A stretch of DNA of 64,000 nucleotides from Manduca sexta (GCF_014839805.1 NC_051119.1:5325245-5389244); one strand, 5' to 3'. Shown: positions 10,735 through 21,454, counted from the first letter of the stretch. A program made the numbers and translations. Notes: a model not told the origin generated them from the sequence alone.

Positions 10735-10960
10735 ATAGATAATGATTTCTTATGTTTACGCGAATGTTAGACATTGAAATTAAACTAATTTTCCGGATTC
10801 TATCGCGGTTTTTTGTTTTTTATTTTTCTCCCGACGTTTCGAAGACTTTGCAGCCTTCATGGTAACGGGGGGGACTGAGGTGTTGTTCATCCGCAAAGTA
10901 TTAAGTCAAAATAATGGAATTTTTTATCACATTTTTTAAATAGATGGCGCTGACATCGTA
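10735..10960. mobile_element. Foldback-type element family G, one arm
   Basis: Starts TGATTTCTTATGTTTACGCG and continues GAATGTTAGACATTGAAATT, TATCGCGGTTTTTTG, CTCCCGACGTTTCGAAGAC, TTTGCAGCCTTCATGG and ACTGAGGTGTTG. The first ~55 bases are the reverse complement of the right end of the copy at 63365-63670, so the family has long terminal inverted repeats. The opposite arm is not visible here. Confidence 0.6.
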
Positions 10961-11224
10961 CACGTACTATGAACTGCTACAGCAATTTTTGATGCGGGAC
11001 AACCTATCACAGGCGCAACCGTGAGCAGCAACTACTAAATAAATATTTCTTGCATGACCTAGGTCCTCCATACTAGTTCTAGACTAATGATCTCCGATAT
11101 TACTAGCCAGACAAGAGACGTCGGTAGTCCGTCGCCACGTTTGACCGGTGGCGGTTTTTTGTAAATAATAATGGTACGATTGATCACTGACTTTGTAGTT
11201 AAGGCTGTGGTACAGCGAGTAATA

Positions 11225-11415
11225 AAAAAAGTTATTTCATTTTAATCGTACTACTTAAAAGTTTTAGATTTTAATTAAATATGTTGTTAGTGGTAAATGC
11301 TGTGGTCACCTATTAGTAGCACACATATCAGATGTTGTATCTTATTGCTTTTTTGTATTGAATGATGTAATATGTAGTGCTGTTGGTGTACCTTATTACA
11401 AATAAATAAATATAC
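11225..11415 (+). mobile_element. Possible LINE 3' tail
   Basis: GTTGGTGTACCTTATTACAAATAAATAAATA near 11384-11412 resembles the tail of a non-LTR retrotransposon (compare GGTGTACAATAAAG at 48829). The body is unrecognised. Confidence 0.35.
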
Positions 11416-11506
11416 CCGCAATATCACGCCTACATGGTGATATAAAAGTAGAAGATAGCGAGTAGAAGTAATTGCTTTTATTCGTATTAGTATTGAAAAT
11501 ACTAGC

Positions 11507-11827
11507 GGCGATAGCCTAGTTGGGTGTGGAACGGACTGCCAAGACGAATGTCCGCAGGTTCAAATTCCAAGGGCACACACCTCTGACTTTTTTAAAATCA
11601 TGTGTGTATTCTTTGTGAATTTATCGTTCGCTTTGACGGTGAAGGAAAACATCGTGAGAAAACCTGCACATCTGAGAAGTTCTCTATAGGAATTTCGAAG
11701 GTGTGTGAAGTCTACCAATCCGCACTAGGCCAGCGTGGTGGACTAAGGCCTAATCCCTCTCAGTAGTAGAGGAGGCCCGTGCTCAACAGTGGGCAAGTAT
11801 ATAATACAGGGCTGATATTATTATTAT
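11507..11827 (+). mobile_element. tRNA-derived SINE, family A, full length
   Basis: The head carries the A-box GATAGCCTAGTTGGG and a B-box-like AGGTTCAAATTCC. The body then reads TCATGTGTGTATTCTTTGTG, GGTGAAGGAAAACATCGTGAG, CTGCACATCTGAGAAGTTC, GAATTTCGAAGGTGTGTGAAG, CCAGCGTGGTGGACTAAGG, CTCAGTAGTAGAGGAGGCCC and GCAGTGGGCAAG, ending in an ATT tail. The flanks TTGAAAATAC (before) and TTGAAAAATAC (after) are a likely target duplication with one inserted base. Confidence 0.88.
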
Positions 11828-11950
11828 TTGAAAAATACACACGATATATCAAGCCTCTATGGTGGTATAAAAGAAGAAGATAGCAGATAGAAGTATTTGC
11901 TCACAAACCGCTTGATTAACTAGTATTGTTCGATACGAAAGTGGACATAT

Positions 11951-12171
11951 ACATTCACGCCTTTCATCCCCTCAGGGGGAGACAGAGGTCACCTACTTTT
12001 TACAAAGTATTTCCTCCCATAGTGTGATAAGGGGCGAGCCTATCGTCATATTAGGCACCAATTCCAAACTCCGGTCTAGTACTAAAAAGAAAAAACCAAA
12101 ATCATCATGGCCGACCCGGGATTCGAACTTAGGACCTCAAAGCGATGGTCGTAGCGCATGCAGTCCATCAC
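11951..12171 (-). mobile_element. SINE family B
   Basis: The reverse complement carries the B-box (CGGGATTCGAAC on the plus strand near 12117), GGCGAGCCTATCGTCATAT, TTCCAAACTCCGG and CCTCAGGGGGAGACAGAGG. It is a complete body with a degraded head. Confidence 0.75.
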
Positions 12172-13390
12172 ATGTATGATATTTAAATGTTAGATGAAAG
12201 TGCACGGACAGCTATATTTAGATGTTTGGTACAGATGAGAGATAGAAGACTAATAATATAAAGTAAAAATACGTTTATAATAATAATAAGTAAGTAATGT
12301 AAAGTTTGTATACTGTGTGATGCAGAAAAAATATTAAAAATATTTATTAAAACACTTGGTTCGTGTGTACTACTGGGAACATCATGATTCTAATAATGTT
12401 AATTTAGCATGCTTTAAAACAAAAGAATTCCTGACAATTCCGAACAGATTTCTTCATAAATCATTTTTTCTTACCCTTAATCAATCATAGATTGGTCGTT
12501 AACAATTCTTTTTGTCACCACAGAACCAGTTTTACCATCATTATGTTCAGTAAAAACTTTCTTATAACGCTTAACTGCCAAAAGGATAAGTGACATTCCT
12601 TGCGAAACATGCTTATACAAGGCTATCTTGACTTTACGTTATTTAAAGAAATCACAGACTCGTAGTTTTTCGCCCTAAAAATGTTCAATAAATAATTATT
12701 ATTCTCAAAAATCCGCGGGTTTTGTTTACAGATTATTTGATCACCTATGATTTAGCAGTACACAAGTGTGTACGTGTGCGCATCTGTGTGTCATTTTGAC
12801 CAATTCTTGTAGTATTTTATTTGATTCTTTTTACATCTACGATTACAGTAATTTATCATAAAATGTTTTTTTTCCACAATGCTGTTACGCAGCTAAAATG
12901 GTTATTAAATAACTCTCTAAATACAATATTATCTCAGTGTACGCCGAACCTAACTCGGCAGCGTAAAAAGCAAACGATTAACGAAGGCGACGGTGCGTCG
13001 ACCGAGCATCGACGTGATTGGAATTTGGTGGAGTTTTATATGCGGATCGGAGCGATTATAGAATTCATGTGTGAGAACTGACGAATTAGAATTTGAAGCG
13101 AAGTGACTGATAATGATTCATCAACGCCTCGCCCAAGTCCTTGTATATAGAAGTTAAATTTTGTTGAGATTTTTAGTATGTATCGTGTATACAAAGGAGG
13201 TTGGAAATTCAACTCTCAAAGAATCTTATGAACTTAAAAAGTTCAGGCGACGTGACCTTAAAAAAATATAGCATGGATCACCATCAGTGGCATCCAAGTT
13301 CCATCAAAATTTTGGCAAACCTTTCTTTCTTTTTGCCTTAACAGCTTAAAATGAAAAAGCTTAACAAGTTTTTTTTAAGAGCAAGGAAAG
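12172..13390. other. Spacer with one slightly GC-richer patch
   Basis: Mostly AT-rich and unrecognised. An 86-codon plus-strand frame (12821-13081) ends in a GC-richer stretch from about 12940. It has no domain I know and no flanking exon, so I do not call it a gene. Confidence 0.45.
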
Positions 13391-13394
13391 TAGT

Positions 13395-13575
13395 CCCATT
13401 GCTCCCGAAGGTAATTAGAGCGGGGTTCAATAGAATGTCGACTGACGAGAGATGATTACCCCTCGGCAGTTAATAGAATTATGCCGGACTGTTGGAATCG
13501 GATATACACAGGCTGATTCCGGAACGCGACACATTTACGTGAGCCACTATGGCGGGTTTTAAGTTAAAACTCTTA
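13395..13575 (-). mobile_element. Interspersed repeat family E
   Basis: The reverse complement contains GCCATAGTGGCTCACGTAAA, TGTGTCGCGTTCCGGAATC, GCCTGTGTATATCC, CAGTCCGGCATAATTC and AATCATCTCTCGTCAGTCG, matching 8950-9190 and 37105-37290. Confidence 0.65.
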
Positions 13576-13589
13576 ACACAGTGTACGAA

Positions 13590-14265
13590 AGACATATTAG
13601 AAACCTATATCTGATGGCTTGATGAATAAAAAAATTTAAGATTATCTTCAAATTCCTGATACATAGTCATCAAATTGTTTAAACAATATCTATTTTTAAA
13701 ATATACTAAGAGATACAAAAACTATAGTTTTTACTAAAATAATAGGTCACGAAGTAATGTTGCATGACGCAGAATTGATTTTGTTATTACATCATATTTG
13801 TATGAGTTGGCTGAGATTATGTAATTCGTGTTAGGTATCTTCAAACATCATTATGAAGCGGTAGGCAGGTCATGCCGAGACCATTAGTGTTCAAGAAAAA
13901 AAGGTCGGTAATAAAAATAAGTGTTTAGTTATAGCTATAAAGGAGGGTTATCTATATGCCCTTTAGTAAAATCTTGATAAATAGATGATAAATAACTAGC
14001 TTCAAAAAGGTTCTTAAAAAAATAAACGTCAAAAATGCATCACTGAACATAAATGTCTGAAATATTTGAAGGTGACTGAATGAAATTCAATTCATAAAAT
14101 CAATTTCATAATATCTCGACATTTAAAACCTGATAGTCGTTAATCTGTTTCTCGTACAAATTCTGATATAATTCACCAATTATAAATTTAAATAATTGTT
14201 TTGTGATTGCTGAAATTTTGGTACAATTTAAATATAAGTATTAGTTAATAACTGCACGCTCTGTT
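13590..14265. other. AT-rich spacer, nothing recognised
   Basis: No coding signal and no shared repeat. Confidence 0.5.
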
Positions 14266-14331
14266 TATTAAATGAAACAGTTTAGTTATTGCAGTGGACA
14301 GTATTGGCTAAAAGAGGCGTATTTAACAGTG

Positions 14332-14680
14332 TGGAAAGCGCTCGTCTACTGCACTGCGCATAACAGCACTCGGCTATACGCTGCGTCGATGATAGTGCGG
14401 AGAGCGCTCGTCTACTGCACTACAGATAACAGCACTCAGCTATACTCCGCGTCGACAGTGCGGAGAGCGCTCGTCTACTGCACTACACATAACAGTACTC
14501 GGCTATACGCCGCGTCGGTGGTAGCGCAGAGATCGCTCGTCTACTGCACTACACATAACAGCACTCGGCTATATGCCGCGTCGGTGACAGCGCGGAGAGC
14601 GCTAGTCTACTGCACTACACATAACTGCACTCGGCTATACGTCGTGTCGGTCATAGTATGGAGGTCTAGTGCCAGCGTAA
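14332..14680 (+). repeat. 66-bp satellite, five units
   Basis: Five units whose landmark CTCGTCTACTGCACT starts near 14341, 14407, 14470, 14536 and 14602. Each carries CATAACAGCACTCGGCTATA and GCGTCGGTGACAGCGCGG. One unit is 63 bases because of a 3-base deletion (GCGTCGACAGTG). Since 66 and 63 are multiples of three, a 142-codon frame runs through the block (14272-14700) with a repeated ALVYCTTHNSTRLYAAS peptide. Substitutions between units fall at all three codon positions, and I see no signal peptide or domain, so the frame is probably incidental. The unit is much GC-richer than its surroundings. Confidence 0.9.
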
Positions 14681-14700
14681 ATACCGAATACACAAGGTAA

Positions 14701-15885
14701 CTTACTGAGAAAAAATTATACAAAGTCAGTTAAAGGCGGTCGGTGTTTAAATTATGAAGTAACAAGTTTAAAAACGTAATGAATGTCAAGAGTCGAGGCA
14801 ATGTTGACTGTCCATAATATAATATTTTAAATATTATGGTGTCATATGTTGCAATTGTATATTTATTTTACTCCCGTTATTCTGCATCGGATGTAAATTC
14901 AATTAACTTCAGGATATCTAGATTTCATCAGGCCTTTATTTATATGGTGTGCCGCATACTTTTTTTTTATTATACCATGTAGCCGGCTGCGGAATTCCTG
15001 CCTGCATCCTTCTTTCTTTTGGGATATTTGAAAGTTGGATAAACGTTTTGATTCCTAAATTAAGGTTTGTTGTTATCAAAACTTCCAACTCTTAGGTGCC
15101 CATTTTTGCGTGGTAGATGTATTTGAAGGCTAAATATATACTGTATTTAATGTAGTGTGAATATACTCATAACATCGACTTTCTACATTATTCAAGTCCA
15201 GTTGCAAAGCTAGGTCTGTAACATCAATATCAGAGAGACATTTTCAAAAGATATCAACCAATGCTATTTTAACCGACTTAAAAGAAAGGAGGAACAGCGT
15301 TATAAAAGCGACTTGTAGTTTTTTTGTTGTTTTGCAAATTTTACTAATTTAAATTGCTGGTTAAAGTATCTATATAAATAAATGATCAAAATATGTACGA
15401 AAACATTGTTTAATTTTAATCAGTCATCGACTCCAAGATTGCTAAAGTTAAATTATATATTTTTTAGTTTTTAGTGTATTTTGATGTTTGTGAAAAATAT
15501 TTATTCATATATAATATTTTTATTATTGCAAAGGTAAGTTTGTTACATCATATTGAACCGACAAAACTAATCGCCTTCGATAGTTGGAATCTGTCGCTTA
15601 TTCCCTAAGGATAGAGTTAAAATTATCTTCACTAATAACATCGCATGTTTATTACTGATGTCAAATTTATAATTACTTTCTGCTTTAATAAATGAACAAA
15701 AAACGCAACATGCTATGGCAGACAGAAATAGATCTTATCGCTTTATTGTACTTATAAACGTTACCTCTTCATCGTGCAAACTTAAGTTTTTGTTTTAGAT
15801 ATTTTGACTACGATGGTTCGAAGAATTGTGAATAGATTCGTATGATTAATTTTAATATAATAAAAAGAAAAAAACAAAAAAAAAA
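14701..15885. other. AT-rich spacer, nothing recognised
   Basis: Long AT-rich stretch, including an A-run near 15866-15887. No gene or shared repeat seen. Confidence 0.5.
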
Positions 15886-15892
15886 ATGTATT

Positions 15893-16216
15893 AGAATCTG
15901 TTACGTAAGATCCTCTTTGCATTAGCCTATTTGTCTAAAACTGCGACCGGACTTTTTTGAATTAAGAACAATTGTTAGATAGTGCTATAGAAATAAATAT
16001 TAAATTTTAAAATTCGACGGTAGAATTTCGACCACTGAAGTACTATATCGAAATTCGTTACGTAAGATCTTCTTTACATTGGTCTATTTGTGTAAAACGC
16101 GACCAGACTTTTTTGAATTAAGAACTATTGTTATTTTCAAAGAATTATTACCAGATAAGTGCTAAAGAAATATAAATATAAAATTTGACGGTAGAATTTC
16201 GACCACTGTAGTGACG
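15893..16216. repeat. Tandem duplication, two ~160-bp copies
   Basis: Copy 1 (from 15893) and copy 2 (from about 16054) share GTTACGTAAGATC, TCTATTTGT, GCGACCGGACTTTTTTGAAT (copy 2 has AG for GG), AAGAACAATTGTTA, AAATTTGACGGTAGAATTTCGACCACTG. Copy 2 has a ~20-base insertion (TTTTCAAAGAATTATTACC). The duplication is diverged, and I do not see the unit elsewhere. Confidence 0.75.
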
Positions 16217-16267
16217 ACTACTCAAACAACAAATTTCATTAGATCCGAACCATCAATCCATCACAAA

Positions 16268-16580
16268 CACGATATATATGTACTACGTACTAGATTTGGC
16301 GTTCTGAACATTCATTGAGTTCAACTGAAATGAACTGTAATCCATTCAAACTAATTTTAGCATGGTGTCAATATTGCTTTTGGCTGTGTACGGAGTGGCG
16401 CTCATAATATAAAAATGCGAGTCTAATTACAAACCTGGATGTGTATAAAAAATATTAGTCAAATAAGTATTATTTGTTGTACGAGTGAATAAATAGGTTA
16501 TAACAGTGACGTTTTGGTTGCCATTTTAGTTGAACAAATAGTTTATATGAACGTTCGTGTCTATAGACTATACGTCAATG
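16268..16580 (+). mobile_element. Unclassified ~315-bp dispersed repeat (family J)
   Basis: Shares the ordered segments TGTACTACGTACTAGATTTG, GTGTACGGAGTGGCGCTCAT, AAACCTGGATGTG, GTGAATAAATAGGTTATAAC, AGTGACGTTTTGGTTGCC, CAAATAGTTTATATGAACG and CTATACGTCAATG with 50330-50637 and, inverted, 62931-63256. It is flanked by ATCACAAA at 16260-16267 and 16581-16588, a probable 8-base target duplication. There is no ORF, tRNA-like box or A-tail. A TATA-like ATATAA lies after GGCGCTCAT, and AATAAA motifs are present. Confidence 0.7.
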
Positions 16581-16599
16581 ATCACAAAAGATATCGATA

Positions 16600-17245
16600 T
16601 ATCCTTCTGCCTATACCCTTAACAATTCTGATGGGATGAAACGAGGAGTGCAAACGGATACAGCAAACAAACCGGCCTATCCAACAATTATCCCACGGTA
16701 ATCCCGCGTGATCTAGATTTGCCTGGAAGCTAATTTTTAAAATCGATGTACCGATGCACGAAGATTACGCATTCATATCTTACCGTAACTAAGGGTTATG
16801 ATATTAAGGGTGCGGTCGTAGTGCGAGCGCTGTGCAGTGCGATATTTTATTTGTAGATATCGTGGAATTCACTCAGACCGTTTTTTGTGGGTTGATTTAA
16901 TCAAATTTAAACTTAAAATAGAAAAGAAACGATTTTAAAACCACTGAAATCCAAAAATAATTAAACTTTACACACACAAACAATATAATCTTTCGAATTC
17001 GTGTTTTTATATATACAAATTTTTTTGGAGTGGGTGTCTAATATAATTTAATCATTGTTTTTGTATATTTTGTATGTACCGTCGTTATGAATTATGGAGA
17101 TTGGTCATTATTTATAAATTTAATGAGGTGTTATCATTGACGGCACAGCAAGCATATCGCCTCACTAGACACAACTAGCATCTTCTACAATAATTTTACA
17201 TTAATATTTGGAAATAAAAAAATATATTATACAATAATAATTTTA
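16600..17245. other. AT-rich spacer, nothing recognised
   Basis: No gene or shared repeat seen. Confidence 0.5.
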
Positions 17246-17250
17246 ATAAG

Positions 17251-17588
17251 CGGCGATAGCCTAGTTGGGTGTGGAACGGACTGCCGAGACGAATGTCCGC
17301 AGGTTCAAATCCCAAGGGCACACACCTCTGACTTTTCTAAAAAATCATGTGTGTATTCTTTGTGAATTTATCGTTTGCTTTAACGGTGAAGGAAAACATC
17401 GTGAGGAAACCTGCACATCTGAGAAGTTCTCTATAGGAATTTCGAAGGTGTGTGAAGTCTACCAATCCGCACTAGACCAGCGTGGTGGACTAAGGCCTAA
17501 ACCCTCTCAGTAGTAGAGGAGGCCCGTGCTCAGCAGTGGGCAAGTATTATAATACAGGGCTGATATTATTATTATATTATTATTAATA
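17251..17588 (+). mobile_element. tRNA-derived SINE, family A, full length
   Basis: Near-identical in order to the copy at 11507: A-box GATAGCCTAGTTGGG, B-box AGGTTCAAATCCC, the body with GGTGAAGGAAAACATCGTGA, GGAATTTCGAAGGTGTGTG, AGTAGTAGAGGAGGCCCG and an ATT-rich tail. The high similarity between the two copies suggests relatively recent activity. No clean target duplication is visible. Confidence 0.88.
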
Positions 17589-17589
17589 T

Positions 17590-18245
17590 TTTTTATGTCC
17601 AATACAAAATGTCTTTAGTTATATAAGCGACCTTAATTAAGTAATAATTAATTATTATCATGTTCCTTGAATTATCATAAATGCAACTATATTCGCGTAC
17701 GTGATGAATATTTTTTTTATAGCTTCTCGCATCCACTGTGACAGCACCATCATGCTAATAAGGGATATCGATATATCGCTCTCGTTCCAGCTTAATTGCG
17801 GCTGCAGTTATTTGCATTGCCCGTTCATAATTTCCAGACCGCCATTTTGTCCCAGTCATCTTTGTTGTGATATGTTCAAAATCATTTCTCCTTGTACTGT
17901 TTTTGATCGTGTGTAGTCCGAATATAATGCTTGACAAACAGAAGTTGCGATCGTTGATGCTCGCTAGAATTATGCTGGCCTTATTGGAGATATCGATAAC
18001 GGTTGTCTTAGGAAGGGACTTATTGGAATGAGGTACTAAAGGGTTTATTCAATTTGAATAAAGGAATAAATACGACGTGCATTTAAATTACTATCATAAT
18101 TTGAATGATGCTGTCCTGATTAATTGTACTTTGATAAGCGATGGTAAACACCGGTTTATCGAAATTTCCTTTGCTAGAGTGAGCGACTATGATGGGGTTA
18201 TCTATTTAAATGATATTAAAAATATTATTGCTTGGTGACTTTTTA
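17590..18245. other. Spacer, nothing recognised
   Basis: Chance frames overlap on both strands at 17701-17937. No domain and no shared repeat. Confidence 0.5.
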
Positions 18246-18248
18246 TTA

Positions 18249-18470
18249 CAGCACCCCTGCAGTGCTGGGGTCTCGAGCCCTGGATCGAGCAAAGTGATAT
18301 AAAATTTTCTAACTCAGTGTCTGCCCGAAGTCTGGAATTCGTGCTTCATATGGCGATAGGCTCGCCCCTATCACATCATGGAACGCAACACGTACGGCGA
18401 AAAGTACGTTGACCAGTTGCGCCTCTGCCTATCTCTTCAGGGGTAAAGGCAGGAGTATGTGTGATATGTT
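18249..18470 (+). mobile_element. SINE family B, head degraded
   Basis: Contains GGTCTCGAGCCCTGGATCGAGC (a broken B-box), AAAGTGATAT, CCGAAGTCTGGAATTCGTGC, CATATGGCGATAGGCTCGCC, ATCACATCATGGAACG, GCGCCTCTGCCTATC and a GGGGTAAAGGCA end. Confidence 0.75.
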
Positions 18471-18479
18471 ATTTTAGTC

Positions 18480-19055
18480 AAGTCAAAGAATAGGGACTAG
18501 GAAAAACGCTATTAAGGTACTACAGATACTTCAAGGTACCCAAAATATCCAGCAATGTATTAATATAAAACTTAACGAAGAGGACATTTATTTTTTGAAC
18601 TTGACACCTTAATTACCAATGTACTTAAGGTCTTAAGGTGCTACCAATGTAGGAGAATCTTGACATCGCAATTCAGATTTCTATCGTATCATACAAAACC
18701 ATCTATTAACGTATTTACGAAATTGTGGTATAAATTAATACACCAAGACAATGTTCTTCGTTAAAAACAAATATGTTTCAAATGGAAGTTTTATCATAAA
18801 GATGGTCACTTACATATATCTATATGGCGTGAATTACAGTTCTTCCTACCTCCTCCAGTACAAAATATTTAGGTTAAAGCATGATCATCAATTGCCTGTC
18901 AGACCTAAGTTATAAGACTAGACGAATTGAATAAATCAAATAGAAATACGAGGTTTGATTTATGGAACTTTTGTGCTCTTCCTGTATGTAGCCGGTTGCA
19001 TCTCAACAATTTTATTACTTTAATTCAATTGACTGCTTAGTTTCGATACCGTTAT
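18480..19055. other. AT-rich spacer, nothing recognised
   Basis: No gene or shared repeat seen. Confidence 0.5.
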
Positions 19056-19064
19056 GTTTGATCT

Positions 19065-19357
19065 AACATCTTTCATATATCTTCCATATAATTCACTAGT
19101 GTGGGGTCAATTCTAGGTCTGGGCAATTCTGAACTATAACGAATTTGAAAATATGCGGCTTAAATTGCTGTTTCTTTTGCGTTGACATAGAAGTTTGATT
19201 TTGTTACAGCTTAAAGGTATTATAGATCTGAGTATTTGATATGAATTTCAGCTTAATACCTCCACGCGTTCTTGAGAAAAATACGGACAGACGGACGGAC
19301 AACAAAGTGATCCTATAAGGGTTCCGTTTATTCCTTTTGAGGTACGGAACCCTAAGA
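19065..19357 (+). mobile_element. Interspersed repeat family H, 3' part
   Basis: Ends with AATACCTCCACGCGTTCTTG, ACGGACAGACGGACGGACAA, CAAAGTGATCCTATAAGGG, TTCCGTTTATTCC and GGTACGGAACCCTAA. This is the terminus also seen at 42400-42487 and 60445-60535. Family H heads carry AAGTGCGAGTTGGACTCG. Such repeats are very common in Lepidoptera, but I cannot place the class with certainty. Confidence 0.6.
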
Positions 19358-19359
19358 AT

Positions 19360-19960
19360 GTCTTATTATTTTTGATGCAAGTGCATTATTTATTGGATTA
19401 GGATAGAAATGTTTCCAAAGTATGTTTTGCCTCGCCACACTCCTGTATTTAGAAATGCCTACGCCCTACATTTCTACAATGCGAGTTAAAAGAAAGGGCT
19501 TACCAAGTATCCTAATTAATATTATGAAAGAGAGTTTGTTTGTTTGTTACTTTTACTTGTTACTCTAATCCATTATCATGAATTTTGTATTTCGTTGTCA
19601 GAGATACAGAAGCAGTTATGGTACACTTCATCCAATAAAAGTCAATGTTTCCGGATAGAAAAAGATTGAGAAAATCTACATTAGCCCTCTTTACACTTCG
19701 TCAAGCCACGATTATTGCCAGTTGACATAATTATGCCGGCCAGTATAAACGTCTACCCTTGAAGAGGGAAAAATGCGTGATACTATGTATGTATTGGATT
19801 GCGTGGGTATCCGATAGCCGTTGTAGAACATTGAACCCTTGAAGTGTGTGCAGAATATATAATTATGGTCAAATATTACTGAGATCGTGTAACGGTCGGT
19901 TAAATATTTTGTTAGTCACCGTACCAAGTATTTCGTAATTCAATGCAAGTATTTTTTTTT
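19360..19960. other. Spacer, nothing firmly recognised
   Basis: A weak match to family F-type tails lies near 19500-19640 (AGAGAGTTTGTTTGTTTG). Otherwise unremarkable. Confidence 0.4.
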
Positions 19961-19965
19961 AACCT

Positions 19966-20112
19966 AAGAAATTCTCTATTAGGAATTTTCGAGGGTGTGT
20001 GAAGTCTACCAACCCGCACTGGGCCAGCGTGGTGGACTAAGGCCTAATCTCTCTCAGTAGTAGAAGAGGCCCGTGCCCAACAGTGGGACAGTATATACAC
20101 AGGGCTGATTTC
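19966..20112 (+). mobile_element. SINE family A, 5'-truncated
   Basis: Begins inside the body (AAGAAATTCTCTATTAGGAA) and continues through GGGTGTGTGAAGTCTACC, CCAGCGTGGTGGACTAAGG, CTCTCAGTAGTAGAAGAGGCC and CAACAGTGGGACAG to CAGGGCTGAT. The head is absent. Confidence 0.85.
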
Positions 20113-20193
20113 ACCGGTCTTACAGCCCAATGTCGACACTCGGGAGTATAGCATCAGATCGAGCATTGGACCGAGTCCCTAACTCCCGTATAC

Positions 20194-20334
20194 CAGTGGC
20201 AAAGGGAAAGGGAAGACACAACATATAGGTACTAATACGCATAAATGCAGTGCAAATGTAATGATAAATAGATTTAACATGAATTATGAAAGAGAAGCTG
20301 ACAAGAATGGTGTTATACGGATCCTTCGCCACTG
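20194..20334. mobile_element. hAT-like MITE (141 bp), second copy
   Basis: Starts CAGTGGCAAAGGG and ends GATCCTTCGCCACTG, inverted repeats of the same CAGTGGCGAAGG type as 8509-8659. The 8-base flanks CCGTATAC and CTGTATGC agree at six positions, consistent with an old 8-bp target duplication. Shares the internal ACATATAGGTACTAAT. Confidence 0.75.
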
Positions 20335-20492
20335 CTGTATGCCCTACACTGGCCTACCACCAAAACCTTGGCCTTCTTCAGTGCATACTGTGTAGCCCCA
20401 GGGTATTTTGCAACTTAATGCGAGTATAAAGCAATCGAATTACTGATTTTGAATTCTAGAATAATTCTAGAATAATCCGGTAAATTATAGTC

Positions 20493-20716
20493 CCCACGCC
20501 GCTTACCGGATTGGTAGACTTCATACACCTTCGAAATTCCTATAGAGAACTTCTCAGATGTGCAGGTTTCCTCACGATGTTTTCCTTCACCGTTAAAGCA
20601 AGTGATAATTCCCATAGAATACACACAATTTAGAAAAGTCATAGATGCGTGCCCTTGTGTTTTTAACCTGCGTACATTCGTTTCGGCAGTCCGTTTCACA
20701 CCCAACTAGGCTATTT
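20493..20716 (-). mobile_element. SINE family A, 3' end missing
   Basis: The minus strand reads the head (TAGCCTAGTTGGGTGTGAAAC), the B-box region and the body to GTCTACCAATCCGGTAAGCG, where the match stops before the tail. Loss of the 3' end is not expected from 5' truncation, so a later deletion or recombination is likely. Confidence 0.8.
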
Positions 20717-21122
20717 GTAAAATAATTTGTAAAGCCGAGTAATTATTTTAGCTACGCTATTTAAAAGAAACAGTGCTTGTATAAATAAATTTCTTTCTGA
20801 GAAATATTTGGATAATATACAGCGTTTATGGTGTACAAAATTACCTTAAATTTCTTCGAATACATTTATGTTACTACTTCTCTTTTAAGATTTTGGAATT
20901 CCTAAACAGTTCAATGCCTCCTTGATAATGCTTGAATTTCTTTTTACATAATAAACCATGGGAATTATAACACTTATGTCTTAGTATTAGAATCACAAGA
21001 ATGCGATATAAAATTTTGTATTTTAGTCTTAATGTTGCCACTGTCAAAAGCTAGGTAAAGATTAAAGATAGTAGATTAATGATAACTTGCCAAATTTTAT
21101 AATAGAATACTGAACTTTGAAT

Positions 21123-21321
21123 ACCGCTGGAGTAATCGGTTCTGGAGTGGAGACCGCGTCTTGGCAAACGTAGCGTGGGACGCCCTCTGGCCAGATGGCG
21201 GGAAGGGACTCAGAAGAGCAGCAGCGACTGGATGCATAAAGTAGTAGACGGGGCTCTGTGGCGTACCATAGGAGAGACCTATGTCTAGCAGTGGACTGCA
21301 AGGGGCTGATGATGATGATGA
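21123..21321 (+). mobile_element. 5'-truncated LINE 3' end with target duplication
   Basis: Flanked by TGAACTTTGAAT at 21111-21122 and again at 21322-21333, a perfect 12-base target duplication. It contains the C-terminal end of a reverse-transcriptase ORF, then CAGCAGTGGACTGC, GGGGCTGAT and a (GAT)n tail. The structure is that of a target-primed LINE insertion, 5'-truncated to about 199 bases. The surrounding DNA (to 21450) is itself part of repeat family D, so this is a nested insertion. Confidence 0.9.
21142..21288 (+). pseudogene. LINE reverse-transcriptase ORF, C-terminal remnant (48 codons)
   Basis: One frame is open to a TAG at 21286 and reads LEWRPRLGKRSVGRPLARW, then an acidic/basic linker, a DWMH segment, and LWRTIGETYV before the stop. 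The pattern EWRPR...GKRSVGRP..RW, later W....GE.YV, is typical of the C-terminal end of lepidopteran non-LTR retrotransposon polyproteins just before their GAT tail. No catalytic part remains, since the rest was lost by 5' truncation at integration. It is a dead fragment and cannot act. I know the pattern from memory and cannot give the exact clade (RTE-like is my best guess). Confidence 0.75.
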
Positions 21322-21333
21322 TGAACTTTGAAT

Positions 21334-21450
21334 TGTATAGTACTGCGTGGCATCCTATTGCCCTACTGAGATATAAGATGTAAATTCTAATAATGCCCAG
21401 TAATTCCGCTAGAATGTCCTTCAAACCGGAACGCAACAGTGCATCCAATG
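21334..21450 (-). mobile_element. Repeat family D, fragment hosting the LINE insertion
   Basis: AGTAATTCCGCTAGAATGTCC, CTTCAAACCGGAACGCAACAG and a TGCATCC end match family D at 33345-33605 (CAATGTCCTTCAAACCGGAAC). The sequence is interrupted by the LINE end at 21123-21321. Confidence 0.6.
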
Positions 21451-21454
21451 TTTG

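Noticed and set aside
12821..13081. 86-codon frame with a GC-richer end as an exon
   Set aside because: The first half is low-complexity AT-rich translation. No homology is recognised and no matching exon is nearby.
16268..16507. Solo LTR of a retrotransposon (TGT...ACA ends with a TATA-like box)
   Set aside because: All three copies extend ~75 bases past the would-be LTR end to a common terminus, and the flanking duplications are 8-11 bases rather than 4-6. Kept as unclassified instead.
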